A stretch of DNA of 64,000 nucleotides from Ryuthela nishihirai (GCA_038380435.1 JAWZYU010000122.1:434001-498000), one strand, 5' to 3'; positions 11,254 through 22,200 are shown, counted from the first letter of the stretch. Program-made: numbers and translations. Notes: generated by a model from the sequence alone, not told the origin.

Positions 11254-11408
11254 ACGGTAAATTCAAAAGTTATTACACACCACACAGCGTTTACCTATGT
11301 TCCATGCGTGGAAAACTGTGCTCAAACGTCTATTGTGACACTTAAATCGAAATTTCTCAAAATTCAATGCACTGAAAAGGTTTTTAAGGCATAGAATATC
11401 AATTTATA

Positions 11409-12400
11409 TCACGCCGTGATTGATTCGTATTTGCTGATATCGAAGTGGAATATCGGATACCGTTTCATAAAATCTTGGTAACTGATTTGTGTACCCGAGT
11501 CGATGTCCATAATTTTTGCTGCTAAAAAGCTGTTATAAACTCGCGCATAATCTAAACTGTTGGGTTCAAAGTTGCACTCGAATTCTTGTTCAGGAAACTG
11601 TTTGCTATTCACTCTGATCTGAATCCGTTCTAGTTATCGTCTCGGCAGAATCCAAACAGCCGATTCAGTAGTAAGAATAAACTTACGTTTTGACTATTTT
11701 TTGTATTTTCATATCTTTCCGAAAATCCTTGATTGGATTCGGGATTTTTCTTCAACGCTTGTGCAAAATCCTTTATTTTATTATTCGTGTCCAGTTTATC
11801 TTCGCCTCCGTCGTACAATACCTATTCATTTTTGAACTGTCTGCGGTATCTTTGAAAAACAACATACTTGTGGCAGCACCGTGTGAAAAGTCTTCGGTAA
11901 AATCAATTTAATTGTGAATTGCGGTCGTCACTCCTGGCAATTCAATATCTTCCAATTCTCTGTTTTCTATATAATATTGAGCTCTCTTAAAAATGTTGTA
12001 CCGATTATTATTGACCATCGTGACTACATCATTGCCGCCGATATCAGACCCATCAATTTCAATATTTTGCTTCTGACGTTTATATAACTATTGTGCGGAT
12101 GTAGGAAAACGTCCATATCTTTTTTGGTAAATATTTCGTATTTTTCGAGATTTTTTATATTAACATTGGTTTCTCGATATTCCAAGTAGTCGTATTTTGT
12201 CGTTGAATTATCGTCTATTGGATTACGATTTATCGTCGTTGAATTATCGTCTATTTATTATTATTTATGATTATTTTTAGACCATTTCCGTAATTTAACC
12301 GATTAAGAATATTTCTGCTTTTAGGGGATATTTTCTCGTTTTTTCGAACGATAGGTGACGTATTTGTATAAAATATTTTAATTCGCTTTCTCGGTTTCTT
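11409..12400 (-). pseudogene. Polinton double-jelly-roll major capsid-like protein, broken
   Basis: Minus-strand pieces follow the order of arthropod Polinton capsid proteins of the double-jelly-roll type. An N-terminal part contains DGSDIGGNDVVTMVNN, then YYIENRELEDIELPGVTT and DFSHGAATSMLFFKDTADSS (about 12050-11830). A middle part is KNSQNVSLFLLLNRLFGFCR (about 11680). The C-terminal part has ISYQDFMKRYPIFHFDISK (ending 11409). The strong points are the NN...F.R..YYIENRELE...PG block and the C-terminal YPIFHFDISK. Family members are much longer between FGFCR and the C-terminal part, so roughly 150-200 residues are deleted near 11625. There are several frameshifts and an in-frame stop near 11910. 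The role as major capsid protein is inferred from family resemblance, and no search was run. Confidence 0.65.
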
Positions 12401-12405
12401 CATCT

Positions 12406-13117
12406 TTATTTGGGTCTAATGTGTAACATATAAGTCACGTTTTCCTTGTTCAAGTCAATTATTTTATTGTTCTGATCGGTTACTTTTATTCTAACGTTGT
12501 AAATATAATCAGTTTTATTCAGCGGTAAATATATGGGGAATAATGGATGTGTGTCTATTAAACTGCCAGGCGGTGTTTGAGGCACGAAACTGTTCAACAC
12601 GTCGCTCTTCAGTTTATTGAGATAGGAAGATTCGACAATAGAACAGTGAATTAGGATGCGATCGACCCCTCTCTTTATGTTGGGTGGGAATTTTCCTTCG
12701 TTTTATGTTGTATCGATAATTTTCGATTCGAACCCTAGTATTTCTCGTAACTTTCCTTCAGAAAAATCTATTTTATATCCTCTTGCCAAACGAATAACAA
12801 ATCTTAATGTGGGGAGGTTGCTTTCTATTATTATAGGGCTAGGATCCCCAAAGACATTTTTTAAAACGTCATTGAATCCCTCTATATCATACATTCCATT
12901 TGGGAAAGTTGTTTTATTCCATTGTCTTCCATTTGAAATATTTCAGAGTTTAATTGTCATATTTATCACTGATGTTGTACCACGAATACCACATATTGCT
13001 ACCAATCAGTGCTAACTCGTATTCACCATTGATTGTGATCGGCGTTTCATAATTAATTTCCAAATCTTCGGGGTTGTATGCCGTAACAGTAGAGGAATTG
13101 ATAGTTATGAGTACCAT
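12406..13117 (-). pseudogene. Polinton penton-like (minor capsid) protein, broken
   Basis: The ATG is at 13117-13115. The frame reads through TPITINGEYELALIGSNMWY (typical early strand of this family), then YDIEGFNDVLKNVFG, SNLPTLRFVIRLARGYKIDF and REILGFESKIID, and ends with YLPLNKTDYIYNVRIKVTD and a terminal LHIRPK at 12406. About 235 codons is close to family size. There are at least two frame changes, near 12900-12960 and around 12600-12700. Proteins of this pattern sit next to the major capsid gene in Polintons and are thought to be single-jelly-roll penton proteins. Assignment rests on remembered motif order. Confidence 0.6.
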
Positions 13118-13149
13118 CTTTATTAATATAGTGTAATACTATGTAGTAC

Positions 13150-13935
13150 TTATATGCTAGTTGTTACCAACAATTCATTCCGATCGTTAGGAGTTTGTTC
13201 AAACTGATACAATACGTCATATGGGCTTATGTTATTATTACTACGTTTCATGTAATAGATGCAATAGTAACCGCATTTTGTGGGCGGGGGTGGCTTAGTC
13301 GGTAGCGCGCCAGGCTTATAATCTGTACTTCGCAGGTTCGAGTCCCAGCTGGGTCAGCATTGAGACTTATCTCCGCAAAATTCCCCGCCCCGCCCACGGT
13401 CAGTAGGGGACAATGATGGGCTTGGAAAGGCCGCCGTCCATCGGATGGGATGTTAAAGCCGTGGCCCCGTGTGCGGGAGAGCCATACCCTGTGCACGTTA
13501 AAGAACACGCTGGATGGCCTTGACGGGAGGCTACCATCTGTCTCCCAACAGCTGTTCCAGTGGGTCCCCTCCCCCAACCTTCTCTGAGCCTTCGGGGTCC
13601 ATATGACCTGGCCATTTAGCCCATGGTGTGCAAAAAAGTGCCGCTCAGAGGTAAAACAACCCAACCCAACAACCCAACGCATTTTGCAGAGTAATTTGTT
13701 TGAATTTGCGAAGAGTTATACACGATCGGCTTTGAAGATGAAAGTAAATAGTGTTTTATTTCTTCTGTTGGCGATAAACCGAATGGATCAAAGTACTCGA
13801 CATAAGGTAACTTCGCATCGTTGAACCCAATGAGTTCCTGAACCACGGGAAACGTCAAAGTTCACTATACCATTTTCGTTTTCCATTATTTTTTCGATAT
13901 CTAAGTTACTTAAAGGCTCTTTTTTTTTAAAACCC
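13150..13935 (-). pseudogene. Polinton adenain-type cysteine protease, split by a SINE
   Basis: Adenovirus-type maturation protease. On the minus strand the frame reads KEPLSNLDIEKIMENENGI, then VNFDVSRGSGTHWV (catalytic His in GTHW), YFDPFGLSPTEEI (the acidic/FG block) and QIQTNYSAKC with the expected Gln. Here SINE-A (13281-13677) interrupts the codons around the catalytic Cys. Beyond the SINE the same frame resumes with GYYCIYYMKR and runs to a stop at 13150. So the SINE landed in the CG(H/Y)YC active-site motif and duplicated 9 bp. A frame change lies near 13830, and the segment usually found between the LSN.DI and NENGI blocks is missing. The protease would process virion proteins. Confidence 0.75.
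13281..13677 (+). mobile_element. SINE-A inserted in the Polinton protease
   Basis: A complete SINE-A with tRNA-like head (GGCTTAGTCGGTAGCGCGCCAGG; B box GGTTCGAGTCCCAG), core and tail (GCCGCTCAGAGGTAAAACAACCCAACCCAACAACCCAA). CGCATTTTG flanks it on both sides (13272-13280 and 13678-13686), a 9-bp target duplication. The tail CCCAAC motif is reiterated here. The copy is well preserved, so the insertion is younger than much of the decay around it. Confidence 0.92.
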
Positions 13936-13939
13936 TGAG

Positions 13940-14318
13940 CTATTTGTTTTCTTGGAATGTACAAACCTTTTCCCTTTTCCCAGCTGCTATTTGCTTTCCA
14001 GGAACGTATAACCCCTTTCCTAGAACGTTTTGTGCAAGCTTAGTACCAGTGTATACCGCAGCTGCAACTGCAGCTGCTTTTCCCAATGCTAGGAGTGCAG
14101 GTATTAAGAACGGCAGAAATCCACCTAGCTGTGTTTTACTGAAACGAAGTCGAACTGGCGTTTTAGATTTTTTCAGTTTAATGATTCGTCAGTTTCAAAA
14201 TATCGTTACCTTTCTTTTGTGGATCAATTCTTAAAGTTATACGATTCTTATTTACAAATGCACTCTTCAATTTTTGTTTCTGTCCAGGCGCTAAACTAGT
14301 GCGATAACTGTGATACAT
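13940..14318 (-). pseudogene. Polinton pX-like membrane-active core/capsid protein, frameshifted
   Basis: The ATG is at 14318-14316 (MYHSYRTSLAPGQKQKLK) and the frame runs through NRITLRIDPQKKGNDILKL to a stop near 14188. After a frame change comes TPVRLRFSKTQLGGFLPFLI, a hydrophobic Ala/Leu stretch (PALLALGKAAAVAAAVY) and GKGLYVPGKQIA. The basic N-terminus, the SKTQL.GGFLP block, the hydrophobic helix and GKGLY are the usual order in a small Polinton protein compared with adenovirus pX/pVI. A second GKGLYIPRKQIA lies just downstream in the frame leading into the protease, so the two genes may overlap or be fused by decay. Function is inferred. Confidence 0.6.
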
Positions 14319-14497
14319 TATACTTTATTTTTATAAGCATCACGTACTTAAATCTTATATATAAAAATTAAGCATTTATTTTGTAAACGTGTAAAACGAA
14401 CACTTTAAATGATAACGTCGAATATGTCACTTCAAACAATAAGAGAATAATGATGTGAGGCAGATGTCGAACGTGTGGAAAAATGAAGTAAATATTT
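14319..14497. promoter_or_regulatory. Spacer between divergent Polinton gene blocks
   Basis: About 180 bp separates the leftward block (pX start 14318) from the rightward phospholipase-like frame. It is AT-rich, with TATA-like runs (ACTTTATTTTTATAAGC, CTTATATATAAAAATTAAGC). Position implies a bidirectional promoter in the original element. No motif proves it. Confidence 0.3.
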
Positions 14498-14700
14498 GTG
14501 AAACAGAAAGGGAAATTTGTAAAAAGTGGTGATATAGTAAGCTGGATTCAAGAAAAATGTAATCTACCCGAAATGCATATTCCTGGTTGCCAGTATTGTG
14601 GACCTTTTACGAAACTGGAGAAAAGATTAATGCGAGGAGATCCTGGTATTGAACGTGTGGACAAAGCCTGCAAAAAGCACGACATTTCTTACAGCAAATC

Positions 14701-14862
<162 letters not shown>

Positions 14863-14874
14863 AGCAGCCATGGG

Positions 14875-16578
14875 CTACGGAGGTCCAACCAGACCGCGCA
14901 GTTTAATTCTCCAAGCATATCTGTCCTGAGCTACATCTGCTGCATCCGGCCACTGTACACCAATTCTAACAAGGTCCTGTTTGACATTGTCTGCCCACCG
15001 CATCCTAGGTCTCCCCCTCCTTCTGAGGCCTCTAGGCACACTGTTCATAACCCTATTCGCCAATCTATAATTATCCATACGGGCAACATGGCCAAACCAG
15101 CGGAGTCTCTCTCTGCACAATATGCTGCTTAAAGGAGGTTGCAGACTCCTTTGCCTAACCTCATTATTAGTTACAAAGTTAAACCACCTATTACCCAAGA
15201 TACTGCATAAGCATCTAGAATCAAAAGCATCTAGTTTCCTGTTATCTTACTTACACAGCGTCCAAGTTTCACTACCATAACTAACCCTAGAAAGAATCAA
15301 ACTATTATATAGTCTAATTTTAGTCTTTAGGTGTATATGCCTATTTCTCCACAATCTCCATAGATTCTTAAAAGTTACGGCAGCAATACCTATTCGTCTG
15401 TTAATCTCATGCCGCACATCACCAGTATCAGTTACGCAGCTCCCAAGGTAATTAAACTGTGACACCTGCTCAAGACTGCAACCATTCAGATTAACTGAAT
15501 CACAACCTGCCTGACCAATTTTCATCACTTTAATTTTCTCTCTGTTTATAACCAAACCTACTGCACTACCAGTCTCATCAACAGTTCGAATGAAAGAGTT
15601 CATCTCATCAACAGTTCGAATGAAAGAGTTCATCTCATCAACATCATTTGCCAAAAGGGCTAAAACATCAGCATGATCTAAATCAGAAATTTTCGAATCT
15701 TCAGCCCATTTAAGGCCAAAAGCTTTCCCTTGAAGCGAATTTCGCATAATATAATCAACAACCAAACTAAAGAGAAAAGGAGACAAAATGCACCCTTGTC
15801 GAACACCAGAAGTAATGCTAAACCAATTGCTACAAGACTTACCAACCCTCACACATGACTCAGTGTTATTATAGAGAGCTTTCATTATGTTAACTAACTT
15901 GTCTGGTATACCATATGATCTCACAATCAACCACAAATTATGACGATCAACAGAGTCGAAAGCCTTTTTGAAATCAACAAAGCTAGCAACCAAAGGTTTC
16001 TGAAACTCTAAACATTTCTCAAGAATCTGCCTAAGTGAAAATATCTGATCTACACATCCCCTACCACTTCTGAATCCACATTGCTCATCACGCAATTGCC
16101 TGTCAACCAGATTTCTTAATTCTATTAAGCACAATCATGGAAAGAACTTTACCTGGAACGGAGAGTAGGCTGATACCCCTATAGTTATCACAAGAACTGC
16201 GATCACCTTTTTTGAAAATAGGGATAATAATAGCTCTGGTAAAATCTTTAGGAACAATGCCTTTATCATAAAAGTTATTCAAAATTTCAGTCATCCAAAT
16301 GGTAACTGAAACATTCCCAGCTCTAAGCATTTCCGTAATAATTTCATCCACCCCTGGGGATTTATGAAGTTTATGTTTAGAAATAGCCAAACTAACTTCA
16401 GATTGTGTCCAACAATGCATCTATCATCATTGCAAACAATGGGAGTAGAACTAACCACATTGTTTAGAACATCACTGAAATGCTCAGCCCACCTAGCCAT
16501 GACAGAATCCTCACCTTCTATAACCTTGCCTTGTTTATCCTTCAATCCCTGTATACTTGTTCGTTTTCTACCACACAA
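14875..16578 (-). pseudogene. RTE ORF2, linker plus reverse transcriptase half (frameshifted)
   Basis: From 16578 leftwards the frames read the linker (MCGRKRTSIQGLKDKQGKVI), the fingers (SSCDNYRGISLLSVPGKVLS), FRSGRGCVDQIFSLRQ, the palm block VDFKKAFDSVDRH, SGVRQGCILSPFLFSLV, and DLDHADVLALL where the catalytic YADD box has decayed to HADV. A tandem duplication of DEMNSFIRTV follows (30 bp repeated). Then come the thumb and the C-terminal RERLRWFGHVARMDNYRL to LRGLVGPP. Frame changes occur near 16430, 16120 and 15240. With YADD gone and the frame broken it cannot act. Confidence 0.9.
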
Positions 16579-16676
16579 AACATTAACTATCTGGTACAGC
16601 TCTGTGCTGTTGTGATGTCTAAATGCTTCCTCAGCTTTGTCAGCAAGGCCATCAAGCCAAAGATTCTTATCAGTAG

Positions 16677-18143
16677 CTACTGACCCTTTACACGTTTATT
16701 AAGTTCTCTGTAATGCTTTCTATTAGGACTAGTAGGGTACTGATTAAGGACTTTCCTGCAGTTCCTTCTTTCTGAAATAAGCTCAAGTGCCTTATCACTT
16801 AAATAATTCTGCCTCCTCTGCTCCTTTTTCCCTAAAAGAGTACTGTTAGTTTCCAAAAAAGCCTGTTTAAAATGGCCCCATTCTTCCTCAACTTCAGTAT
16901 TAAGCAAACCATGACTGTCATAATGACTAAGTAACCTATCATGGTAAGCTTTAGCTATAACTGGGTCTTTCAGAGCTTCAGTATTAAAGGTAAATTTTTT
17001 AACCCTAGCACAACACTTTTTAAATTTAAGTTGCAAGACACTTTTAACAAGGTAATGGTCAGATCCAATTTCAGCTCCCCTATATGCCCTGGTATTTCTA
17101 ACAGAACTAGCCCATTTGCTGTTAATTAATATATAATCAATCATATTCTTACGCAGCCCATCAGGTGAAACCCATGTGTGTTTATGTATGTCGCGGTGTT
17201 TGTAATATGTGTTAGTTATTCTGAAACCATTTAGTTTACTTACCTGTAGGAGACGTTGCCCATTGCCATTGCAGCTACCAATACCAAAAGGTCTTATTAC
17301 TCCTCCCCAAAGGTCAGAGTCGGTACCAACTTTGGCATTGAAGTCACCAAGAACAAGGGTAATATCTCCTTTCTTCACAGAATTAAAAATATCCTGAAGT
17401 TTTCTGTAAAACCTATACTTCTCATCCTCATCAGAATCCTCAGTGGGGGCATAACAGCAGATAACATTCAAGTCTTTAATGCTTGTCTGAAATTTTGATG
17501 TAAGAAACTTTTAATTAATGCACTCATATCCTAGAAGAGCATCACTAGCATGTCTGCTGAGCAGCAGACCCACGCCTTGGTGATGCTTTCCATCCTCCCT
17601 CCCTGTAAAGAGAAATTTAAAGTTATTTTTAAGTATCTCACCTTTACCTGTCCATCTGGTCTCTTGCAAGCCTAGAATATCTAGGTTATAGCGCTGGAAT
17701 TCCTGCATGAGGAAATCAAGAGAATAATCTCTATGTAATGTCCTCACTTTTCACGTTCCTGCAGAGAGAAAATGATTAGTAGGATTTTTAAAGAAATTAG
17801 GTTTATTGAGATTGGTAGGGCCAACAATATCAAACAGCCCCCTGATCGCAGGCATGGGGCAAAGACCTGTTCCTCCTCCGCTAAAGGCTGAAGTCACCGA
17901 TGCTGGTAGGAACTTCAGGCACCACCTTTTCAAGTGGACTTTTTCAAGAACCATATGGCCTGCCTGAGACACATTACTCCAGTTTAGGCTTGACGATGCC
18001 CAACTAGCTAAGTAAGGTTCAGGTACCTGCGATGGCCTCTGATTAGGATTATCCACCAGCTGATATAATATCCCATGCCTCTGTTCACTTAGAGCTGGCA
18101 ACCCAGAAGCAAATAGAAAACACAGCGGCAGACTCTCCCTCAA
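16677..18143 (-). pseudogene. RTE ORF2, N-terminal region and apurinic-type endonuclease (broken)
   Basis: The frame from 18143 has an N-terminal extension of about 130 residues with FSGGGTGLCPMPAIRGLFD, also present in other copies. The endonuclease follows: LDILGLQETRWTGKGE (catalytic Glu in LQET), VGLLLSRHASDALLGYE, NVICCYAPTEDSDE, LVLGDFNAKVGTDSDLWGG (GDFNAK), MIDYILINSKWASS and IGSDHYLV (SDH). All catalytic blocks of the exonuclease-endonuclease-phosphatase fold are visible. Frame changes or stops lie near 17750 and 17510-17470. The region up to 16677 is the linker to the reverse transcriptase. Confidence 0.88.
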
Positions 18144-18671
18144 CAGAGGCCCACTAGTGCAGCAAGTCCAGGATCCATAATCAAGCTCAAATCCATAAAC
18201 AAGTCCAGTTTAATAGGTATAAATGGTCAGCCCAGGACCCTGTGAAGTTAACCACTCCTCAGCAGGGTTGAAAAAAAAGAAAAAAGTGGCTATAGATGAC
18301 CAGATCAGTAGGCCATACTGAACTGGCAGCCCTCCCCTTCCGTTCCCTTCCAAAAGAGAATATGTCTTTTGAAAGGTACTAACGGCCTGCACCACGAGAA
18401 GGCGGGGTCGGACATTAGGTGCTAGACCTGGCCGGTTCTGTGCATCATCACTGGGGATTGGTACACAGCTCTCCTTCCAGTTTACGCCTAGCTACCATTT
18501 ACAAGCCTATTATCTCTACAGAAACTAAAAAGAGACACGAAGCCGACCAAGAGTTATTAAATGATTTGGATGAAATTCAGAATCCAACTTTAGGAGAAAG
18601 AATTTCAAGAACGATAATCAAATCTATCATTGAAGCAAAGAAACGGTTCGGTTTAGGACACAAGAAATAAA

Positions 18672-19695
18672 ATGCTTTCTTCCGTTTACTATGACCCATT
18701 AAAGGGATTTTCCGGTATAAAAGATCTAATGCGCAAAACTGGATTGACGGAAAAAGAAGTAAAAAGATTTCTCCAACAACATGTGTACACGTTACAGAAA
18801 CCCATTTATAAAAAACTCCAAACCAGACGTGTTCATGTCTGGAATGTAGATGACCAGTGGCAGAGTGATTTAATCGACATGCAAAACTTTAAATTTCACA
18901 ATAACCACATGAATTACATTTTAACCGTGATTGACATTTTCAGCAAAATCGCCTATTAAAAAGAAAACGGGTAGCGAGATTACGAAAGCATTTGTAGAAT
19001 TTTTGAACAGCGTAAACCATCCAAATTACAAACGGATAAGGGAACTGAGTTTATAAATAAAGAAACTCAAGCATTGTTTAACCAACGAGTTGTCCATTGG
19101 TTTGCCAGAGAAAATGAGCCTAAAGCTCAAATTGTGAAACGATTTAATAGGACTCTAAAGACAAAATGTGGAAATATTTCACTGCCAATAACACTAGAAA
19201 ATGGATCGATGTCCTACCAAAACTCGTTAAGAATTACAATACTTCTTATCACAGATCAATAAGAATAACCCCAAAAGAGGCAAGCTTGCAGAAAAACAAA
19301 GATATTGTGTATTTCAATCTGTTTGATAAAAAGAATTAAATTTATTGCAGCACTAAAATTTAAAATTGACGACAGAGCCAAAAAATCGCCAAATACAAGC
19401 CACCGTTTAAAAAAGGTTATCTGCCCAATTTTACAGAAGAGATTTTTGAAATTGCTCAAGTTCTTAATACATATCTCATAACCTATAAGATCAAGGATCT
19501 GAAAGGAGAACAATCATTGGTAGTTTTTACACCCAAGAAATGGTGAAATACGAAAAGCAAGATGACATTTATAAAGTTGAAACCATTCTGAAAACTAGAG
19601 TGAAGAATGATAAAAAAAAATAGTATTATGTTAAATGGTTTGGTTATCATAATACATTTAATTCCTGGGCCAAAGAACATGATCTTTTTAAATAA
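18672..19695 (+). pseudogene. Polinton integrase with C-terminal chromodomain, broken
   Basis: Retroviral-type integrase of Polintons. MLSSVYYDPLKGFSGIKDLM leads to the core domain: VDDQWQSDLIDM (first catalytic Asp region), YILTVIDIFSKIAY, a stop at 18957, then in shifted frames KLQTDKGTEF (second Asp), FNQRVVHWFARENEPKAQIV (catalytic Glu region) and RFNRTLKTKC. Further on, KVETILKTRVKND ... YYVKWFGYHNTFNSWAKEHD (about 19577-19690) is a clear chromodomain, as in Polinton integrases. At least four frame changes or stops occur. It starts one base after the phospholipase-like gene. The active protein inserts the element DNA, and the chromodomain would guide target choice. Confidence 0.82.
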
Positions 19696-19780
19696 AGCAA
19701 ATGGAGATTCATAATTCTGACTTTGAAGAAGATGAGAAAATCTTGAACAGAAACGTATTAGCACCTCTCTGGCTTTTTAG

Positions 19781-20344
19781 ACTTTTAATTGTGGTCCATC
19801 GGGCTCAGGGAAGAGGAACCTTTTCTTGAACTTAATATTTAAACATCTCTACTATAATAAAATCTTTTTATATGCCAAAGATTTAACCGAGCCGAAATAT
19901 CAGTTTACGCAAGAAATATTCGACGATTTGCAGGAAATTTTGGAGAAAACATTTGGCAAAAAAATCTCAATTGCAACTTTCTCTACCAGTAAAGATGATA
20001 GCGTCAAGGTCAACGAACTGGATTCCGACATGCAAAATTTGATTGTTTTCGACGATTTCGTAAAGGAAAAGATCAAAAACTCATCGAAATTTGTCAGAGA
20101 AGGAAAAAGAACCATATCATTGATTTATCTGACGCAGAGTTATTTTTCGACTCCAAAAGTTTCGACTACAATGTAATTATTTCATATTCTTTAATATGCA
20201 GAACAAGAGAGAAATGTTGCAGATCAGGAAAGATTTTTTATGCAGTTTCATCCATATGCAGTTTCAAAACCACAGGATTTCTTATTAATCGATAAGAAAA
20301 CCAAGCACATGCCTCTCAAGAACAGAAAAAACTTTGGTAAATAA
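19781..20344 (+). pseudogene. Polinton packaging ATPase (FtsK/A32 type), broken
   Basis: TFNCGPSGSGKRNLFLNLIF gives a P-loop (GPSGSGK, 19793-19813). IFDDLQEILEKTFGKKISIA and NLIVFDDFVKEK (Walker B, hydrophobics plus DD) follow, then REGKRTISLIYLTQSYFSTP (sensor-like region). Downstream the frame shifts, and the tail DFLLIDKKTKHMPLKNRKNF ends at 20344. A stop at 19778-19780 precedes the P-loop frame, so the N-terminus is missing or shifted. It packages element DNA into capsids in Polintons and related viruses. The overall order (integrase, ATPase, fibre) and small spacing support the call. Confidence 0.8.
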
Positions 20345-20346
20345 AG

Positions 20347-21112
20347 ATGAATTACTTGATAAAGTTTGGCGTCATCAGCTCTGAGACCGGTTCCGAAAGG
20401 GGACCAGCGGGAATTCCAGGTGTCGGTTTTAAATTGACACACGATGGGGACTACGACATGAATAATAAAAAATGAGAAATGTAGCCAATCCCGAAGAGGG
20501 TTCGGACTCTGTGACAAAACAATATCTTCAACAAGAGTCTATAACGCTGAATCACTCGGGAAATTACGACGCAGATACTAAAAGAATATCGAACGTAGGC
20601 AGACCTGTAGAAAATGGAGATGCCGTTACCATTCAATGCGTTAATAATGCTTCTTTAGTTTTTCGGAACAATTGCTACGATGCGCGAAACCAACAAATAA
20701 TCAATGTTACTGAACCGGATGCAGATTCTGGAGTAGTTACAAAACGATATTTGGAAAAAAGAGCACTTTGCAATGACGATGATAATTACGATGCAAGCAA
20801 TAAACGCATTAAAAATCTTGCAGAACCGATCGATTCATCCAATGCCACTACGAAACACTACGTCGACAACTTGACCACTGCTCAAAACATTCCAATGAAT
20901 ACATTGGTGAGAAATAAAGATGGGCTTTACGTTCCAGTTCCACGAAGCATTGCCTTCGACGGGCATTGATTCAATGCAGAGAAACAAAACAAATACTTGA
21001 TATTGCCAATCCCGAGTCTGATTCTGCTGCTGTAACTAAAGGATATTTGGAAAAAGTTGCATTAACATTAAAAAGTCGCATAGCATATTTGCGTCGTAAT
21101 GAACAACCTTGA
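20347..21112 (+). pseudogene. Polinton fibre-like repeat protein, frameshifted
   Basis: The ATG at 20347 lies 2 bp after the ATPase stop. The N-terminus has a short collagen-like stretch, GPAGIPGVGF, then KLTHDGDYDMNNKK and a stop beside a run of A (20468-20475). Downstream, four to five degenerate repeats of about 35-40 residues follow the pattern YDA..KRI.NV..P.....VTK.Y. Examples are YDADTKRISNVGRPVENGDA, YDARNQQIINVTEPDADSG and YDASNKRIKNLAEPIDSSNA. A last partial repeat (IANPESDSAAVTKGYLEK) is in another frame to about 21112. This layout suits a trimeric fibre or spike protein. Receptor-binding function is inference only. Confidence 0.6.
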
Positions 21113-21885
21113 GGCATTGTACCTCCTTTTCCTCCTTCCACTTCAGACAGTCGCGGGAGTACGCCACTGCAGTTCACACAACATGCCTTTTCTGCTGTGC
21201 AGTCACGATCATGATGATCAATTACTGCCACAGCAGCACAGGTGGGTTTGCCCCGGCATGCTGTGCGGGCATGACCGTATATCTGACACTGAAAACAGTG
21301 CAGAGGGTTTGGTATATATATAGCCGAACCTCACCTTGCAAGCAACCTGCCTTGATGGAAAAAGGCAGGAGTGGCGTATTAAATGTCACAATCAGTACCC
21401 GGGAGGGTATCAATTTCCCATCACAGCATGTCGAAACCCGGTGGACCGCTGTTACTCCTTGAGGTGTGAGCTATGAGAGGATTTCCTTCTCAGTGACTTT
21501 GAGGTGGCCCCACCCAGTGATCACACCCCGAGAGGAATTCAGAGTTTTGTGCGGAGTGACCTCGACAGCCACCCCGCCAATCTCTGTAACCTTAAGGAGT
21601 AGTTCTGAATGTTTAGAAGTGGTCTCAACTTGCAAGTCGCCAGATCGTAAGCCCCTTTACGGATTTCGGCTTTCCCGCAAGACCTTTCAAACCTTTATTC
21701 ACGAAAACTGGGGACATGTCCCCAAGTACCTGATCGCCAGTGGAGTGGACGGTCAGGAATCTCGGGAACGAAGACACAGACACAGAAGACGATGGAATAG
21801 ATAACGGAGACGAAAAAGATTGGGGCTCATGTCGAGCCCTCTTGTTGGCACCGATCGCAATAATTTCATCATTCTCTCTCATTTT
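21113..21885 (-). pseudogene. LINE ORF1 (gag-like, CCHC knuckles) fragment
   Basis: On the minus strand from 21882 it reads MRENDEIIAIGANKRARHEP, a Ser/Pro-rich region, KVTEIGGVAVEVTPHKTLNS, then PSRVLIVTFNTPLLPFSIKA. After frame changes come Cys-rich pieces (CTAEKACCVNCSG). The LIVTF.T..LP.SIK..... VR.Y.P.P RCF pattern before the knuckles is typical of ORF1 proteins of Jockey/I-group non-LTR elements. It ends where the Polinton fibre gene begins, so this is a truncated insertion or a junction. ORF2 is absent. Confidence 0.65.
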
Positions 21886-21892
21886 TGGTTTT

Positions 21893-22084
21893 GTATGGCC
21901 GAGTGGTTAGCGCGCTTGGCTACTGATCTAAGGGACCTGGGTTCGAGCCCCGGGTAAGGCATGGCTGTTTGTGTCGTTTTTCTGCTGAGGTCCTGCCATC
22001 CTTTCAGACCTTCTACTATGGCATGTAAACTGACAGGCTCCTGTCAGACCTCTGTGGCAAGCAGCTGCTTGAGGAGGTATTTAT
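21893..22084 (+). mobile_element. SINE-B, full length
   Basis: The tRNA-like head has A box TGGCCGAGTGGTTAGCGCGC and B box GGTTCGAGCCCCGGG, followed by GTAAGGCATGG. The body (GAGGTCCTGCCATCC, AAACTGACAGGCTCCTGTCAG) and 3' end (AAGCAGCTGCTTGAGGAGGTATTTATTTATTTTATT) follow. This is the best-preserved SINE-B in the window and defines the family at about 190 bp. The internal TGACAGGCTCCTGTCA is a short hairpin. Confidence 0.92.
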
Positions 22085-22090
22085 TTATTT

Positions 22091-22200
22091 TATTTGTGGT
22101 TCAGTGTCCGCTGTCCCCACCCTCCACGGAGCCCAACAAGGGGACGCCCAGTCGGGTGCCAGGGCTACGCAGGCACTATACCCAGTGATCCAAGCCCTCA
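22091..22200. repeat. Unclassified GC-rich repeat-like segment
   Basis: This 110-bp GC-rich patch (GGTTCAGTGTCCGCTGTCCCC ... CAGTGATCCAAGCCCTCAC) stands out from AT-rich surroundings. It is upstream of the minus-strand LINE ORF1 and could be that element's 5' leader, separated from it by the SINE-B. No family was recognised. Confidence 0.35.

Larger units (their letters stand above)
14863..18507 (-). mobile_element. RTE-clade LINE, near full length, minus strand
   Basis: The 5' end is at about 18507 (minus strand GGCTTGTAAATGGTAGCTAGG), matching the 5' end of the complete copy at 56745, and the 3' end runs into the ATG repeat. The order is a 5' leader, an N-terminal region, the endonuclease, the linker, the reverse transcriptase and the RTE C-terminal domain. 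It sits inside the Polinton phospholipase gene, so it arrived after the Polinton. The flanks TTACAGCAAATCT (left) and CTACAGAAACT (right) resemble a diverged target duplication, but this is not certain. Frameshifts and a 30-bp internal tandem duplication (15601-15660) disrupt it. Confidence 0.92.
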
